From NCBI RefSeq assembly GCF_008802405.1, contig NZ_VZDO01000002.1:337982-401981 (forward strand): 64,000 nt of DNA, read 5' to 3'. Under the pieces are notes generated by a model. The model saw only the letters and a list, made by a program, of their open reading frames with translations, searched no databases and was not told the DNA's origin. The position numbers were made by a program, and so were the translations under genes. Of the stretch, positions 23,839 through 32,838 are shown one piece after another. The stretch is from Plantimonas leprariae (lineage in GTDB: Bacteria > Pseudomonadota > Alphaproteobacteria > Rhizobiales > Rhizobiaceae). The first letter of the stretch is position 1; the number at the start of each line of letters is the position of its first letter.

Positions 23839-26800
23839 ATGGGTATGAAGATCGAACGCCGCCACACGAAGGCCGGCGAAAGCGCCTACGAGTCCGTCGA
23901 GTTCCGCAAGGCGACGAGCGAGATCAGGAACCCGGACGGATCGGTGGTCTTCCGCCTCGCCGATATCGACGTGCCGGCGCAGTTCAGCCAAGTCGCCTCG
24001 GACATCCTGGCGCAGAAGTATTTCCGCAAGGCCGGCGTGCCGAAGGTATTGCGCAAGGTCGAGGAGAACGACGTTCCTTCGTGGCTCTGGCGCTCCGTCG
24101 CGGACGAAGCCGCGCTCGCCTCGCTGCCCGAGAACGAGCGTACCGGCTCGGAGATGGACGGCCGGCAGGTCTTCGACCGCCTCGCCGGCACTTGGACCTA
24201 TTGGGGCTGGAAGGGTGGCTACTTCGACGCCGAGGAAGACGCCCTCGCCTTCCGCGACGAACTCGCCTTCATGCTTGCGACGCAGAAGGTCGCGCCGAAC
24301 TCGCCGCAATGGTTCAATACCGGTCTCCATTGGGCCTATGGCATCGACGGCCCCGGCCAGGGTCACTTCTACGTCGACTACCGCACCGGCCAGCTCACCC
24401 GCTCGTCTTCGGCCTACGAGCATCCGCAGCCGCACGCCTGCTTCATCCAGTCCGTTTCGGACGACCTCGTGAACGAGGGCGGCATCATGGACCTCTGGGT
24501 CCGCGAGGCGCGCCTGTTCAAGTACGGCTCCGGCACCGGTTCGAACTTCTCGAAGCTGCGCGGTGAGGGCGAGCGGCTGTCGGGCGGCGGCAAGTCCTCC
24601 GGTTTGATGAGCTTCCTGAAGATCGGCGACCGCGCGGCCGGCGCCATTAAGTCCGGCGGCACGACGCGCCGCGCCGCGAAGATGGTGGTGGTCGACATCG
24701 ATCACCCGGATATCGAGAACTACATCGACTGGAAGGTGCGCGAGGAGGAGAAGGTCGCGGCGCTCGTCACCGGCTCGAAGACCGTCTCGAAGCACATGAA
24801 GGCGATCCTTTCGGCCTGCGTGAACTGCGAGGGCTCGGGCGACGACTGCTTCGACCCCTCGAAGAACCCCGCCCTGAAGCGTGCCATCAGGGACGCCAAG
24901 CGCGCCCAGGTGCCGGAGAACTACGCCAAGCGCGTCATCCAGTTCGCGCGGCAGGGCTACACGAAGATCGATTTCCCGATCTACGACACCGACTGGGACT
25001 CGGAGGCCTACCTGACGGTGGCTGGCCAGAACTCCAACAACTCGGTGCGCGTCACCGACGAATTCCTGCGCGCGGTCGAGAACGACGGCGAGTGGAACCT
25101 GACAGCCCGCATCACCGGAAAGGTGACGAAGACGCTGAAGGCCAAGGAACTCTGGGAGCGCGTCAGCTACGCGGCCTGGGCCTCGGCCGATCCGGGCGTC
25201 CAGTACCACACGACGATCAACGACTGGCACACCTGCCCGGCCGCCGGCCCGATCGTCGCCTCGAACCCGTGCTCGGAATACATGTTCCTCGACGACACGG
25301 CCTGCAACCTCGCCAGCGTGAACCTCACCCAGTTCCGCGAGAAGGACGGCCGCTTCGACACTGCCAACTTCGAGCACGCGACGCGGCTCTGGACGATCGT
25401 CCTCGAGATCTCCGTTCTCATGGCGCAGTTCCCGTCGAAGGAGATCGCGCAGCGCTCCTACGACTACCGCACCCTCGGCATCGGCTTCGCCAATATCGGC
25501 GGCTTCCTGATGACGAGCGGCATCCCCTACGATTCGGCGGAAGGCCGGGCGATCTGCGGCGCGGTCTCGGCGCTGATGACCGGCGTCTCCTACAAGACCT
25601 CGGCGGAGATGGCCGCCCATCTCGGCAGCTTCCCTGACTACGAGCGCAATGCCGAGCATATGCTGCGCGTCATGCGCAACCACAGCCGCGCCGCGCACGG
25701 CATCGCCAACGGCTACGAGGGCATCTCGGTCGATCCCGTGCCGCTCGACCACGCCTCGCTTCGCGACAAGCGCCTGTCGGGCCGGGCGAAGGCGGCCTGG
25801 ACGGAAGCGGTGGAACTCGGCGCGCAGCACGGCTACCGCAACGCGCAAGTTTCCGTCGTCGCCCCCACCGGCACGATCGGCCTCGTGATGGACTGCGATA
25901 CGACCGGCATCGAACCCGACTTCGCGCTGGTGAAATTCAAGAAGCTCGCCGGCGGTGGCTACTTCAAGATCATCAACCGCGCGGTGCCGGAAGCTCTGCG
26001 CACGCTCGGCTACTCGGAAGCCGAGATCGGCGAGATCGAGGCCTACGCCGTCGGCCATGGCAACATGAACCAAGCCCCGGCGATCAATCCCGGTAGCTTG
26101 CGCGCCAAGGGCTTCGGCGATGCCGAGGTCGAGAAGCTGAACGCGGGAATGAAGTCGGCCTTCGACATCAAGTTCGTGTTCAACCGCTGGACGCTCGGCG
26201 ACGACTTCCTGCGCGGGCTCGGCGTCACCGACGAGCAGCTCGCCGACATGACGTTCGAGCTCCTGCCCTTCCTCGGCTTCTCGCGGAAGGACATCGAGGC
26301 TGCGAACGTCCATGTCTGCGGGGCGATGACGCTGGAAGGCGCGCCGCACCTGAAAGAGAAGCACCTGCCGGTCTTCGACTGCGCCAATGCGTGCGGCCGC
26401 ATCGGCAAGCGCTTCCTGTCGGTCGAATCGCACATCCGCATGATGGCGGCCTCGCAGCCGTTCATCTCGGGCGCGATCTCGAAGACGATCAACATGCCGA
26501 ACGACGCGACGGTGGAGGACTGCGACAAGGCCTACAGGCTGTCGTGGAAGCTCGCGCTGAAGGCGAACGCCCTCTACCGCGACGGCTCGAAGCTCAGCCA
26601 ACCGCTCAACGCCTCGCTGATCGGCGACGACGACGAGGACGATGATGCCGAGGACGCGGCGGCCGCGCTGATCGCGGCCCCGGCCGCGGCCCGCACTGCC
26701 GAGATCGCCGAGCGCATCGTCGAGCGGATCGTCGAGCGCACGGTCGAGAAGGTCGTGCGCAGTCAGGAGAAGCTGCCGACCCGCCGCAAGGGCTACACCC

Positions 26801-27609
26801 AGAAGGCCAAGATCGGCGGCCACACGATCTTCCTTCGCACCGGCGAATACGACGACGGCCGCCTCGGCGAGATCTTCCTCGACATGAACAAGGAAGGCTC
26901 GGCGCTGAGGGCGTTCATCAACAACTTCGCGATCTCGGTGTCGCTCGGCCTCCAGTACGGCGTGCCGCTGGAGGAGTATGTCGACGCCTTCACCTTCACG
27001 AAGTTCGAGCCGGCCGGCATGGTGCAGGGCAACGATGTGATCAAGAACGCGACGTCGATCCTCGACTACGTGTTCCGCGAACTGGCGGTCTCCTATCTCG
27101 GCCGCAACGACCTGGCTCACGTCCAGCCGGAGGACCTCGCTACCCGCGGCCAGGAGAGCAAGCCGGCCCCCTCCCCGATCTCGTCCGGCATGGTGCGCGG
27201 GCAGACCGGCAACCTTCGGATCGTATCCTCCAACGATCCGGCTGGCGGCAACGCTCCGGTCCGCGCCGCCGGCGCTCCCGCGCCGCGCGCTGCGATGACC
27301 GCCTCGCCTGCCGTCGCCCGGTCCGGCGCGCTCGCCGTCGCCCCCTCGACGACGGCGGCAGAGCCGGTGACGGGCCTGCGCCGCGATGCCGAACCGGCGA
27401 CGCGGGCGCTGTTCGAGGGCGCGGCTTCCCTCCAGCCCGACGAACGGCCGGCCATCGCCTCGAAAGCGACGGAAACGAACCGCCGGGCGGTCGCCATGAT
27501 GAAGGGCTACACCGGCGACAGCTGCCCGGAATGCTCGAACTTCACCATGGTCCGCAACGGCACCTGCCTGAAGTGCGACACCTGCGGCAGCACTTCCGGG
27601 TGCTCATGA
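23839..27609 (+). CDS. nrdJ: adenosylcobalamin-dependent (class II) ribonucleotide reductase
   Basis: It reduces ribonucleotides to deoxyribonucleotides without oxygen or a second subunit, using B12. The 1256-residue size suits the large alphaproteobacterial NrdJ. Visible motifs are [14 protein letters not shown] early, [20 protein letters not shown] with the thiyl cysteine, and the phosphate-binding PTGTIG. The C-terminus carries a cysteine ribbon ([23 protein letters not shown]) that re-reduces the active site. A variable Ala/Pro linker precedes it. NrdR boxes and a DnaA box lie upstream; I found no cobalamin riboswitch in the 420-bp leader. Confidence 0.95.
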   Translation: MGMKIERRHTKAGESAYESVEFRKATSEIRNPDGSVVFRLADIDVPAQFSQVASDILAQKYFRKAGVPKVLRKVEENDVPSWLWRSVADEAALASLPENERTGSEMDGRQVFDRLAGTWTYWGWKGGYFDAEEDALAFRDELAFMLATQKVAPNSPQWFNTGLHWAYGIDGPGQGHFYVDYRTGQLTRSSSAYEHPQPHACFIQSVSDDLVNEGGIMDLWVREARLFKYGSGTGSNFSKLRGEGERLSGGGKSSGLMSFLKIGDRAAGAIKSGGTTRRAAKMVVVDIDHPDIENYIDWKVREEEKVAALVTGSKTVSKHMKAILSACVNCEGSGDDCFDPSKNPALKRAIRDAKRAQVPENYAKRVIQFARQGYTKIDFPIYDTDWDSEAYLTVAGQNSNNSVRVTDEFLRAVENDGEWNLTARITGKVTKTLKAKELWERVSYAAWASADPGVQYHTTINDWHTCPAAGPIVASNPCSEYMFLDDTACNLASVNLTQFREKDGRFDTANFEHATRLWTIVLEISVLMAQFPSKEIAQRSYDYRTLGIGFANIGGFLMTSGIPYDSAEGRAICGAVSALMTGVSYKTSAEMAAHLGSFPDYERNAEHMLRVMRNHSRAAHGIANGYEGISVDPVPLDHASLRDKRLSGRAKAAWTEAVELGAQHGYRNAQVSVVAPTGTIGLVMDCDTTGIEPDFALVKFKKLAGGGYFKIINRAVPEALRTLGYSEAEIGEIEAYAVGHGNMNQAPAINPGSLRAKGFGDAEVEKLNAGMKSAFDIKFVFNRWTLGDDFLRGLGVTDEQLADMTFELLPFLGFSRKDIEAANVHVCGAMTLEGAPHLKEKHLPVFDCANACGRIGKRFLSVESHIRMMAASQPFISGAISKTINMPNDATVEDCDKAYRLSWKLALKANALYRDGSKLSQPLNASLIGDDDEDDDAEDAAAALIAAPAAARTAEIAERIVERIVERTVEKVVRSQEKLPTRRKGYTQKAKIGGHTIFLRTGEYDDGRLGEIFLDMNKEGSALRAFINNFAISVSLGLQYGVPLEEYVDAFTFTKFEPAGMVQGNDVIKNATSILDYVFRELAVSYLGRNDLAHVQPEDLATRGQESKPAPSPISSGMVRGQTGNLRIVSSNDPAGGNAPVRAAGAPAPRAAMTASPAVARSGALAVAPSTTAAEPVTGLRRDAEPATRALFEGAASLQPDERPAIASKATETNRRAVAMMKGYTGDSCPECSNFTMVRNGTCLKCDTCGSTSGCS

Positions 27610-27750
27610 TGGTTGTTGTTTGTGGATCATCCCAAAAGACGGTCTTCAACCGCATATGCTGGTCAAGCTCATCGCAAATGATGGTCGCGCCTGACGCGTC
27701 ACCGCATCTGGCTCAACGTCACTATAACCTGCTCAAAATCGCATGAAACC

Positions 27751-27811
27751 GGCTCACCCTGATCAGGTGAACCAATGAAAAGATACTCCTGCACGCCGAT
27801 CGGCGTGCAGG
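27751..27811. repeat. two GATC-centred inverted repeats before the cyclase gene
   Basis: GGCTCACC-CTGATCA-GGTGAACC at 27751-27773 and CCTGCACGCC-GATC-GGCGTGCAGG at 27788-27811. The second is a perfect 24-bp palindrome. They lie in the 330-bp gap between nrdJ and the cyclase gene. Neither has a T run on the plus strand, so they may be operators rather than terminators. On the minus strand the second is followed by ATCTTTTC. The remaining gap sequence 27610-27750 shows no gene. Confidence 0.45.
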
Positions 27812-27939
27812 ACTCGTCAAAGGAACAAAACAGGAAAATCGTCAGGCCTTGTGTACCCGGCTCGGACGAACAGCAGCGGCCTCACGCTCAGATGCCAGTT
27901 CGGCGAAGCGCGGCAGCAACGGTCAGACGGAGAAGACAC

Positions 27940-29469
27940 ATGGCCAACAACTGGAAGCACGATCGCGCGAAGGCGGCCATCGACAGGAAGCTCAAAGACG
28001 TCGAAACGGTCGAGATCGTCGACTACAAGCGTGACATGTCGTTGGAGTCGATTCCGACGAATAAGGCGTACCGGATGGACGCCGTTCACCTCTACGTCGA
28101 CATCCTGAACTTCGAGGGCATCCTGTCCTCCACCGAGGTCGACGGGATCACGAGCCACAAACGCGCCCTACGCTTCCTGAACCTTCATCAACGGGCCGTG
28201 CATCGGATCCTGCGAAAGACCAACACCAGGCGCGTCGACTTCCACAACCAGCGTCTGCACGCCGTCGTGGCCAAGCCCTACGGTGACGACGACGAGGCGA
28301 CGCGGGTCAACCGTGCCGTCGCCATCGCCAAGCTCGTCGTCGACGTCCTCGCCGAGACCGGCGACGACGACGAGCATATTCCCGACGCCGAGGTTCGCGT
28401 GGGCATCGACACAGGACGCGCACTCGTCGTCAACAACGGTCGAAGCGGCTATCGCGAACCGCTGTTTCTCGGCCAACCGGCGAACATGGCGGCAAAGCTC
28501 GCATCGAACGGGACCCAGGTCGGCATCTTCCTGACCAACGAAGCTCGTCGTGCCATCGGTCTCGACGAATTCGACGAGGACGAGACCGCCACCACCGCGC
28601 TGACCGCGGACGAGATCGCGCAATGCGAGGAAGCCGCCGATCTCGAAGTTTCCAAGTCGACCGTCATCGACGAATGGCGCAAGGACAACGATGCTAACCC
28701 CATCGGCTCCTTCGTATTCTCCCGAGCGACCCCTCCACTCAGGGATCTGGACATCGCGGTCCTGACGCCGGGAAACTCGAGACGCATGGAAACGGTCTCG
28801 GTTTACGCCGACATCGACAACTTCACGGCTTACGTGGACGCGCATCTGGACGACAACCGGGAGGACATCGTCCGCTGCCTGCACGTGATCCGTGCCGAAC
28901 TCGACCGTGTGCTGTCCGCCGATTTCGGCGGCCGACGCATCCGTTTCATAGGCGACTGCGTCCACGGACATCTGCTCGACGGCACGGCACAGGCGACCGA
29001 CGTCGAGGCGACGGTCTCGACCGGAGCGATCTGTGCCGGGGCGCTCCGCAGCAGTTTCGAACTCGCGCTCGAACGCCTGGGCGACAACGGCGTGGCCGTC
29101 GACGACCTGGGACTCGCGATCGGATTCGAGATCGGACCGACGGCGATCACGCGGCTCGGGATGCAAGGCTCGCGGGTACGCTGCGCGATCGGCCGCACCG
29201 TCGTGGGAGCGGAGAATCAACAGAAGCGTTGCGACGGGACAGATACCGCGATCGGAAAAAGCGCCTACGACACGGGTCCAGCTTCGGTTCGGACGTTGTT
29301 CGGTTCTGGACGGCTGCAGTCGGGCCTGACCTACGACGTCGTCATGGAGAGCCTCGAGGCGGACGGCAACAAGGCGGCGAAGGCGATACGGGCGTCCAGC
29401 GTCGTCCTCGGCACCCCGGCGGTCGCCCGGGCGGCTGCGACGCCGTTCCGACCCTATTCGAAGGGGTAG
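27940..29469 (+). CDS. Pycsar-like nucleotide cyclase with two tandem cyclase domains
   Basis: Start ATG 27940 follows GGAGAAG; the 509-residue soluble protein ends in SKG. Two class III cyclase-like domains are in series. Domain 1 (about 45-205) has VHLYVDILNFEG (metal Asp-54) and LGQPANMAAKLAS with an Asn-182 typical of the transition-state site, but its second metal position reads DFHNQRL rather than GD. Domain 2 (about 284-430) has VYADIDNFTAY (Asp-291) and FIGDCVHGH (Asp-339), with a weaker ENQQKR where the first has NMAAK. I infer a pseudo-heterodimer with one good active site. The gene order with an E2-like and a PycTM-like gene points to Pycsar antiphage defence rather than ordinary cAMP signalling. 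Product (cCMP or cUMP) is not readable from the sequence. Confidence 0.75.
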   Translation: MANNWKHDRAKAAIDRKLKDVETVEIVDYKRDMSLESIPTNKAYRMDAVHLYVDILNFEGILSSTEVDGITSHKRALRFLNLHQRAVHRILRKTNTRRVDFHNQRLHAVVAKPYGDDDEATRVNRAVAIAKLVVDVLAETGDDDEHIPDAEVRVGIDTGRALVVNNGRSGYREPLFLGQPANMAAKLASNGTQVGIFLTNEARRAIGLDEFDEDETATTALTADEIAQCEEAADLEVSKSTVIDEWRKDNDANPIGSFVFSRATPPLRDLDIAVLTPGNSRRMETVSVYADIDNFTAYVDAHLDDNREDIVRCLHVIRAELDRVLSADFGGRRIRFIGDCVHGHLLDGTAQATDVEATVSTGAICAGALRSSFELALERLGDNGVAVDDLGLAIGFEIGPTAITRLGMQGSRVRCAIGRTVVGAENQQKRCDGTDTAIGKSAYDTGPASVRTLFGSGRLQSGLTYDVVMESLEADGNKAAKAIRASSVVLGTPAVARAAATPFRPYSKG

Positions 29470-29479
29470 GAGAGCCGTC

Positions 29480-30292
29480 GTGAGTGCGCTGGCGCTCCTT
29501 CGAGAGGTGATCGAGGTGAACCGCGGCGAGTTCATCCGAGGCGACGCCGGACGGATGTTCGCATCCGTCCGTCCACTGCTGGACTCCGGCGCCAGCGGTC
29601 CGACCTTCCTCCTGGAGATCGCGGAGGTTTCCGACACACTGATCGCGAGGGAAGCGGCGCCGGTCAACCTGCCGTGCTTCTGTCCCGAGCGTCACATCAA
29701 CTCGGGGGGCACGTTCTGCCTCTACTGGGACGAGGACGAACCGCTGTCCTTTTCCACTCGCCCGGACATCGAATTGTGGTGGGGGAAGCTGCTCATCTTC
29801 CTTCACCGGCAGATCGTGGCCGGGCGCCTACGGCGTTGGCCGGGCAAGGGCGACGCCAGAGCCCATGGCCAGGAAGCGTCGCGCTTCCAGAAGAGGGCGG
29901 AGATCGCCGCGTCGAAACTCGGTCCGTCCTTCGAGACGGTGCTGCGCGAGGACCGCCTCACGACCCGGACGGTACGCGGAAAGGGTAGCCGACGGCTTCG
30001 CCTCCTACTCGACGGGAAGAAGATCGCGACGCTGAACGAGGAGCGACAGCAGATCATGACGTTGCGCTCGCGCTGTCGCTGCGAGCGTTCCAACCACCGT
30101 CGCCTGCCGCTGACCGCCTGTGAGGATCACGCCGGAGCGCTGGCCGATCTCGGGATGTCCGTTCGCGGACGCGTCGAAGCCGAGCGCAGGTTCTTCGAAT
30201 TCTTCGCCGAGGCGAAGGTTACGTGCTGCGGAACCATGGATGGTTGTCCGCTTGCGCGCCATTCGGACGCGGCCGTCCGAGAAGCGGCTTGA
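29480..30292 (+). CDS. E2 (ubiquitin-conjugating-like) protein with cysteine-rich C-terminus
   Basis: GTG at 29480 follows AGGAG, which overlaps the cyclase stop; 270 residues. The core at about 62-82 reads LPCFCPERHINSGGTFCLYW. This matches the E2 active-site pattern H-x-N ... G-x-x-C-L, with Cys-80 the candidate catalytic residue. A conserved-looking helix WWGKLLIFLHRQIVAGRL follows, as in bacterial E2-fold proteins. Residues about 190-270 contain a second cysteine cluster (CRCERSNH, TACEDH, TCCGTMDGC) that could bind zinc. No E1 or JAB gene is adjacent. The middle position in the operon parallels E2 proteins of short type II CBASS. Family call is by motif only. Confidence 0.65.
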   Translation: MSALALLREVIEVNRGEFIRGDAGRMFASVRPLLDSGASGPTFLLEIAEVSDTLIAREAAPVNLPCFCPERHINSGGTFCLYWDEDEPLSFSTRPDIELWWGKLLIFLHRQIVAGRLRRWPGKGDARAHGQEASRFQKRAEIAASKLGPSFETVLREDRLTTRTVRGKGSRRLRLLLDGKKIATLNEERQQIMTLRSRCRCERSNHRRLPLTACEDHAGALADLGMSVRGRVEAERRFFEFFAEAKVTCCGTMDGCPLARHSDAAVREAA

Positions 30293-30307
30293 TCGGGAAG
30301 TTGCAGC

Positions 30308-30889
30308 ATGGCGAAGGACGACCAGCAGGACAGCTTCGAGAAACTCCTCTCCACCCATCACGGGCGGATGATCGACTTCGTGAAGTTCGCGGAGACGAAG
30401 AATGCCGCTCTCCTGACGTTCTGCTCGGTCTGGATCGGCGCGATCATCGGCCTGCTGAGAGCGCCCGACAAGCTCCCGATGAACTACGACAAGGCATTCC
30501 TGGCCGTGTTGCCCATCCTGTTCGTCGCCGCCCTCCTCACGCTGAGATCGTTCCTTCCGCGGTTCCTTCACCATCACCATCACTCCGACGAGGATGGTTC
30601 CAAGAACCTTCTCTACTTCGGCGACATCGCCTCGTTGAAGACGGATCAATACATCCATCGCATCCGAGAGCGTTATTATCCGCCGGATGGATCGTCCTGC
30701 ACGGAACGCTACCTGGACGATCTCGCCGTTCAGGTTTCGGTGCAGAGTCAGATCGCGCTGCGCAAGTTCAAGACCTTCACGCGAGCCGGCTGTCTCGTCC
30801 TGGCGGCGTTCGCCATCCTCGCCCTGCCGATCATCCATGCCGCAGTGTCGGCGGCGGCCCGGTACGCGTTGATGCGGGGATGGATCTAG
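30308..30889 (+). CDS. PycTM-like membrane effector (DUF5706-like)
   Basis: ATG 30308 lies 16 bp after the E2 gene, with a GGGAAG site. The 193-residue protein has FVKFAETKNAALLTF, the N-terminal motif of PycTM/DUF5706, leading into membrane helix 1 (about 33-50), helix 2 at about 60-80 and helix 3 at about 159-181. The cytosolic loop holds a natural run of five histidines (FLHHHHHSDEDG) and a probable ligand-sensing region. In Pycsar the effector opens or damages the inner membrane when a cyclic pyrimidine nucleotide is made, killing the infected cell. Specific ligand unknown. Confidence 0.78.
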   Translation: MAKDDQQDSFEKLLSTHHGRMIDFVKFAETKNAALLTFCSVWIGAIIGLLRAPDKLPMNYDKAFLAVLPILFVAALLTLRSFLPRFLHHHHHSDEDGSKNLLYFGDIASLKTDQYIHRIRERYYPPDGSSCTERYLDDLAVQVSVQSQIALRKFKTFTRAGCLVLAAFAILALPIIHAAVSAAARYALMRGWI

Positions 30890-31053
30890 CCGAGCGCGTC
30901 ACACCGTCATTCTGCGACCGGCGAGCGCGGTCTACGTCCTGACGGTCGACCACGAGGCGAGAACCTCGTCGAAGGCGACCACACCGCCGCCTCGTCGAAC
31001 GGCGTCGCGTCCTGACGCAACGTCGTATGCCCGGCCGGTCGTCCGACTGCGCC

Positions 31054-32838
31054 CTACCCGGACCCGGCAAGCCGCTGCTCGAGATCAGCCACGAAGCGCG
31101 ACGGCGACTGCATGCCGTATATCAGGTGGACCTCCTTCCGCGCTCGGGTGATGCCGACATAGAAGAGACGCCTCGCCTCCCGAAGCTCGTCCTGGAGAGG
31201 GTTGTTGCGGGGAAGCTTGCCCTCGTCCATCTCGAAGAGCACGACGACGTCGAACTCGCGTCCCTTGGCGCTGTGCAGGGTCGACAGGTTCAAGCGGTCG
31301 GCCCCGATGCCGATGCCGGAAAAATCGCCGAGCGCCATAGCGCCAGGATCGCCGTCGTGGAGGCGGGCTATGAACGCGACAAGCGTCTCACGTTCTTCGG
31401 CCAGCGTCCGTACGCGTTCCACCATCGGTCGGACGATCTCGGCGTCCATGTCGGCGAGCCAGTCGTGCAAGCTCGCGGCAGCGTCGCGGTGTGCCCAAAG
31501 GTTCTCGACCAGGAGCCGGCGAAACACGACGCGCCCATCCTCGTCGGCGACGACGTCGCGAAAGAGACGACATCCTTCCTCGACGAGGTTCGCCATTCGC
31601 GGTCGACCCGTCCGCCACCCGCCGCAGCACCAGACGGCGCATTGCTCCAACCAACGCATCAGGCGGCTGCCGCGGGGGTAGAGAGCGTTCCCGTCGGTCC
31701 GGACGGTCGCAATGCCGGCGGCTGCCGCCGCGTCGGCGACCTCGTCTCCCATCGAGGCGGTGGCATAGAGGACCGCGACCTCGCCGAGACGCAGACCGGC
31801 ATGGCGACCCTGGATCGCCGGCAGCAACTCGCCGACGAGGAAACGTGCCCGATCCGCGGACGTGCCGGCCTTGGGATGGAAGTAGATCGTCCCTTCGGGC
31901 GCTCCATCCGAAGCGCGATAACCCCTCGCCTCTCCGAGCGCGTATTCCGAAGCGGTGACGATACGCGAGCCGCACCGGTAATTGATCCCGAGCCGAATCG
32001 TCTCGACGTCGTCACGCTCCGACAACCGGCGCAGGAGGTCGGGGGCGGCCCCGATGAAGCCGTAGATGGACTGATCGACGTCCCCGACCGCGAACAGACG
32101 CATGCCCGCCCGGAAGCAGAGCCCGAGCACCATGGAATGCAACGCCGTGCCGAGGTCTTGGTATTCGTCCACGGCGAGGATCGGGTACTTGGCCACGAGC
32201 GCGGTGCGGAGCCATCCGTTCTCGGCAAGGGCCCGAAGCGCCAGCAGCGGCATGTCGTCGAAGTCGACAGTTCCCAAGGCGCGAAGCTCCGCCTCGTAGG
32301 TTTCGACCAGGGCCGCCAGCGTCGCGTCGGTCTCGCGCCATTCCGGGCGACCCCGATTCACATACGTCCGGCGATATCGGTTTGCCCGGAAGCGCCAGCT
32401 TGCTGGGGTTTGCGGTCCCGGTGCGACGCGGTTGTAGGCCCGTTCGAACGCTTGCCGCTGCTGCTGCTCGGTCGCCACCTCGAAATCGTCCGGAAGGCCG
32501 AGACCGGCGGACCGCGCATAGGGCAGCACGATCTGCGTCAGCGAGAACGAATGGACCGTCCCGACGAAGACCCGGCCGCTCCGAGACACCCCGAGGGCGT
32601 CCAGACGCTGCTCGATCTCGCGGGCGCACTCGTTGTTGTAAGTGATGCAGGCCAAGCCACGCGGTGCCTCGACGTCCTCGTCCAGCATCCGGGCGAGCTT
32701 GGTCGCGAGCGTCTTCGTCTTGCCGCTGCCAGGGCCGGCGAGCAGCACGCAGTGGCCGGTCGACTCGTAGGCCCGCCATTGAGCGTCGTTGGCGCGCAGG
32801 TCTTCCGCCGCCCCTCGATAGAGAAAGCGATCAGACAC
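31054..32838 (-). CDS. gajB: UvrD/PcrA-like helicase of Gabija type
   Basis: This 594-residue SF1 helicase overlaps the end of the nuclease gene by 8 bases, as in Gabija operons. Motifs in order: LLAGPGSGKTKTLA (Walker A), VGTVHSFS, LAVDEYQDLG (motif II), VGDVDQSIYGFIGA (III), LGINYRCGSRI (IV), LSTLHSAKGREFDVVVL (V), ARRLFYVGITRARKEVHL (VI). In Gabija GajB senses DNA ends and activates GajA. It converges on the Pycsar-like operon, leaving 165 bp between them. Confidence 0.82.
   Translation of the reverse strand: MSDRFLYRGAAEDLRANDAQWRAYESTGHCVLLAGPGSGKTKTLATKLARMLDEDVEAPRGLACITYNNECAREIEQRLDALGVSRSGRVFVGTVHSFSLTQIVLPYARSAGLGLPDDFEVATEQQQRQAFERAYNRVAPGPQTPASWRFRANRYRRTYVNRGRPEWRETDATLAALVETYEAELRALGTVDFDDMPLLALRALAENGWLRTALVAKYPILAVDEYQDLGTALHSMVLGLCFRAGMRLFAVGDVDQSIYGFIGAAPDLLRRLSERDDVETIRLGINYRCGSRIVTASEYALGEARGYRASDGAPEGTIYFHPKAGTSADRARFLVGELLPAIQGRHAGLRLGEVAVLYATASMGDEVADAAAAAGIATVRTDGNALYPRGSRLMRWLEQCAVWCCGGWRTGRPRMANLVEEGCRLFRDVVADEDGRVVFRRLLVENLWAHRDAAASLHDWLADMDAEIVRPMVERVRTLAEERETLVAFIARLHDGDPGAMALGDFSGIGIGADRLNLSTLHSAKGREFDVVVLFEMDEGKLPRNNPLQDELREARRLFYVGITRARKEVHLIYGMQSPSRFVADLEQRLAGSG

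Noticed and set aside
23707..27120. A very long open frame antisense to nrdJ
   Set aside because: It is the mirror of a real, motif-rich gene in GC-rich DNA. Its product is low-complexity and rich in Arg, Val, Leu and His, with no domain or ribosome site.
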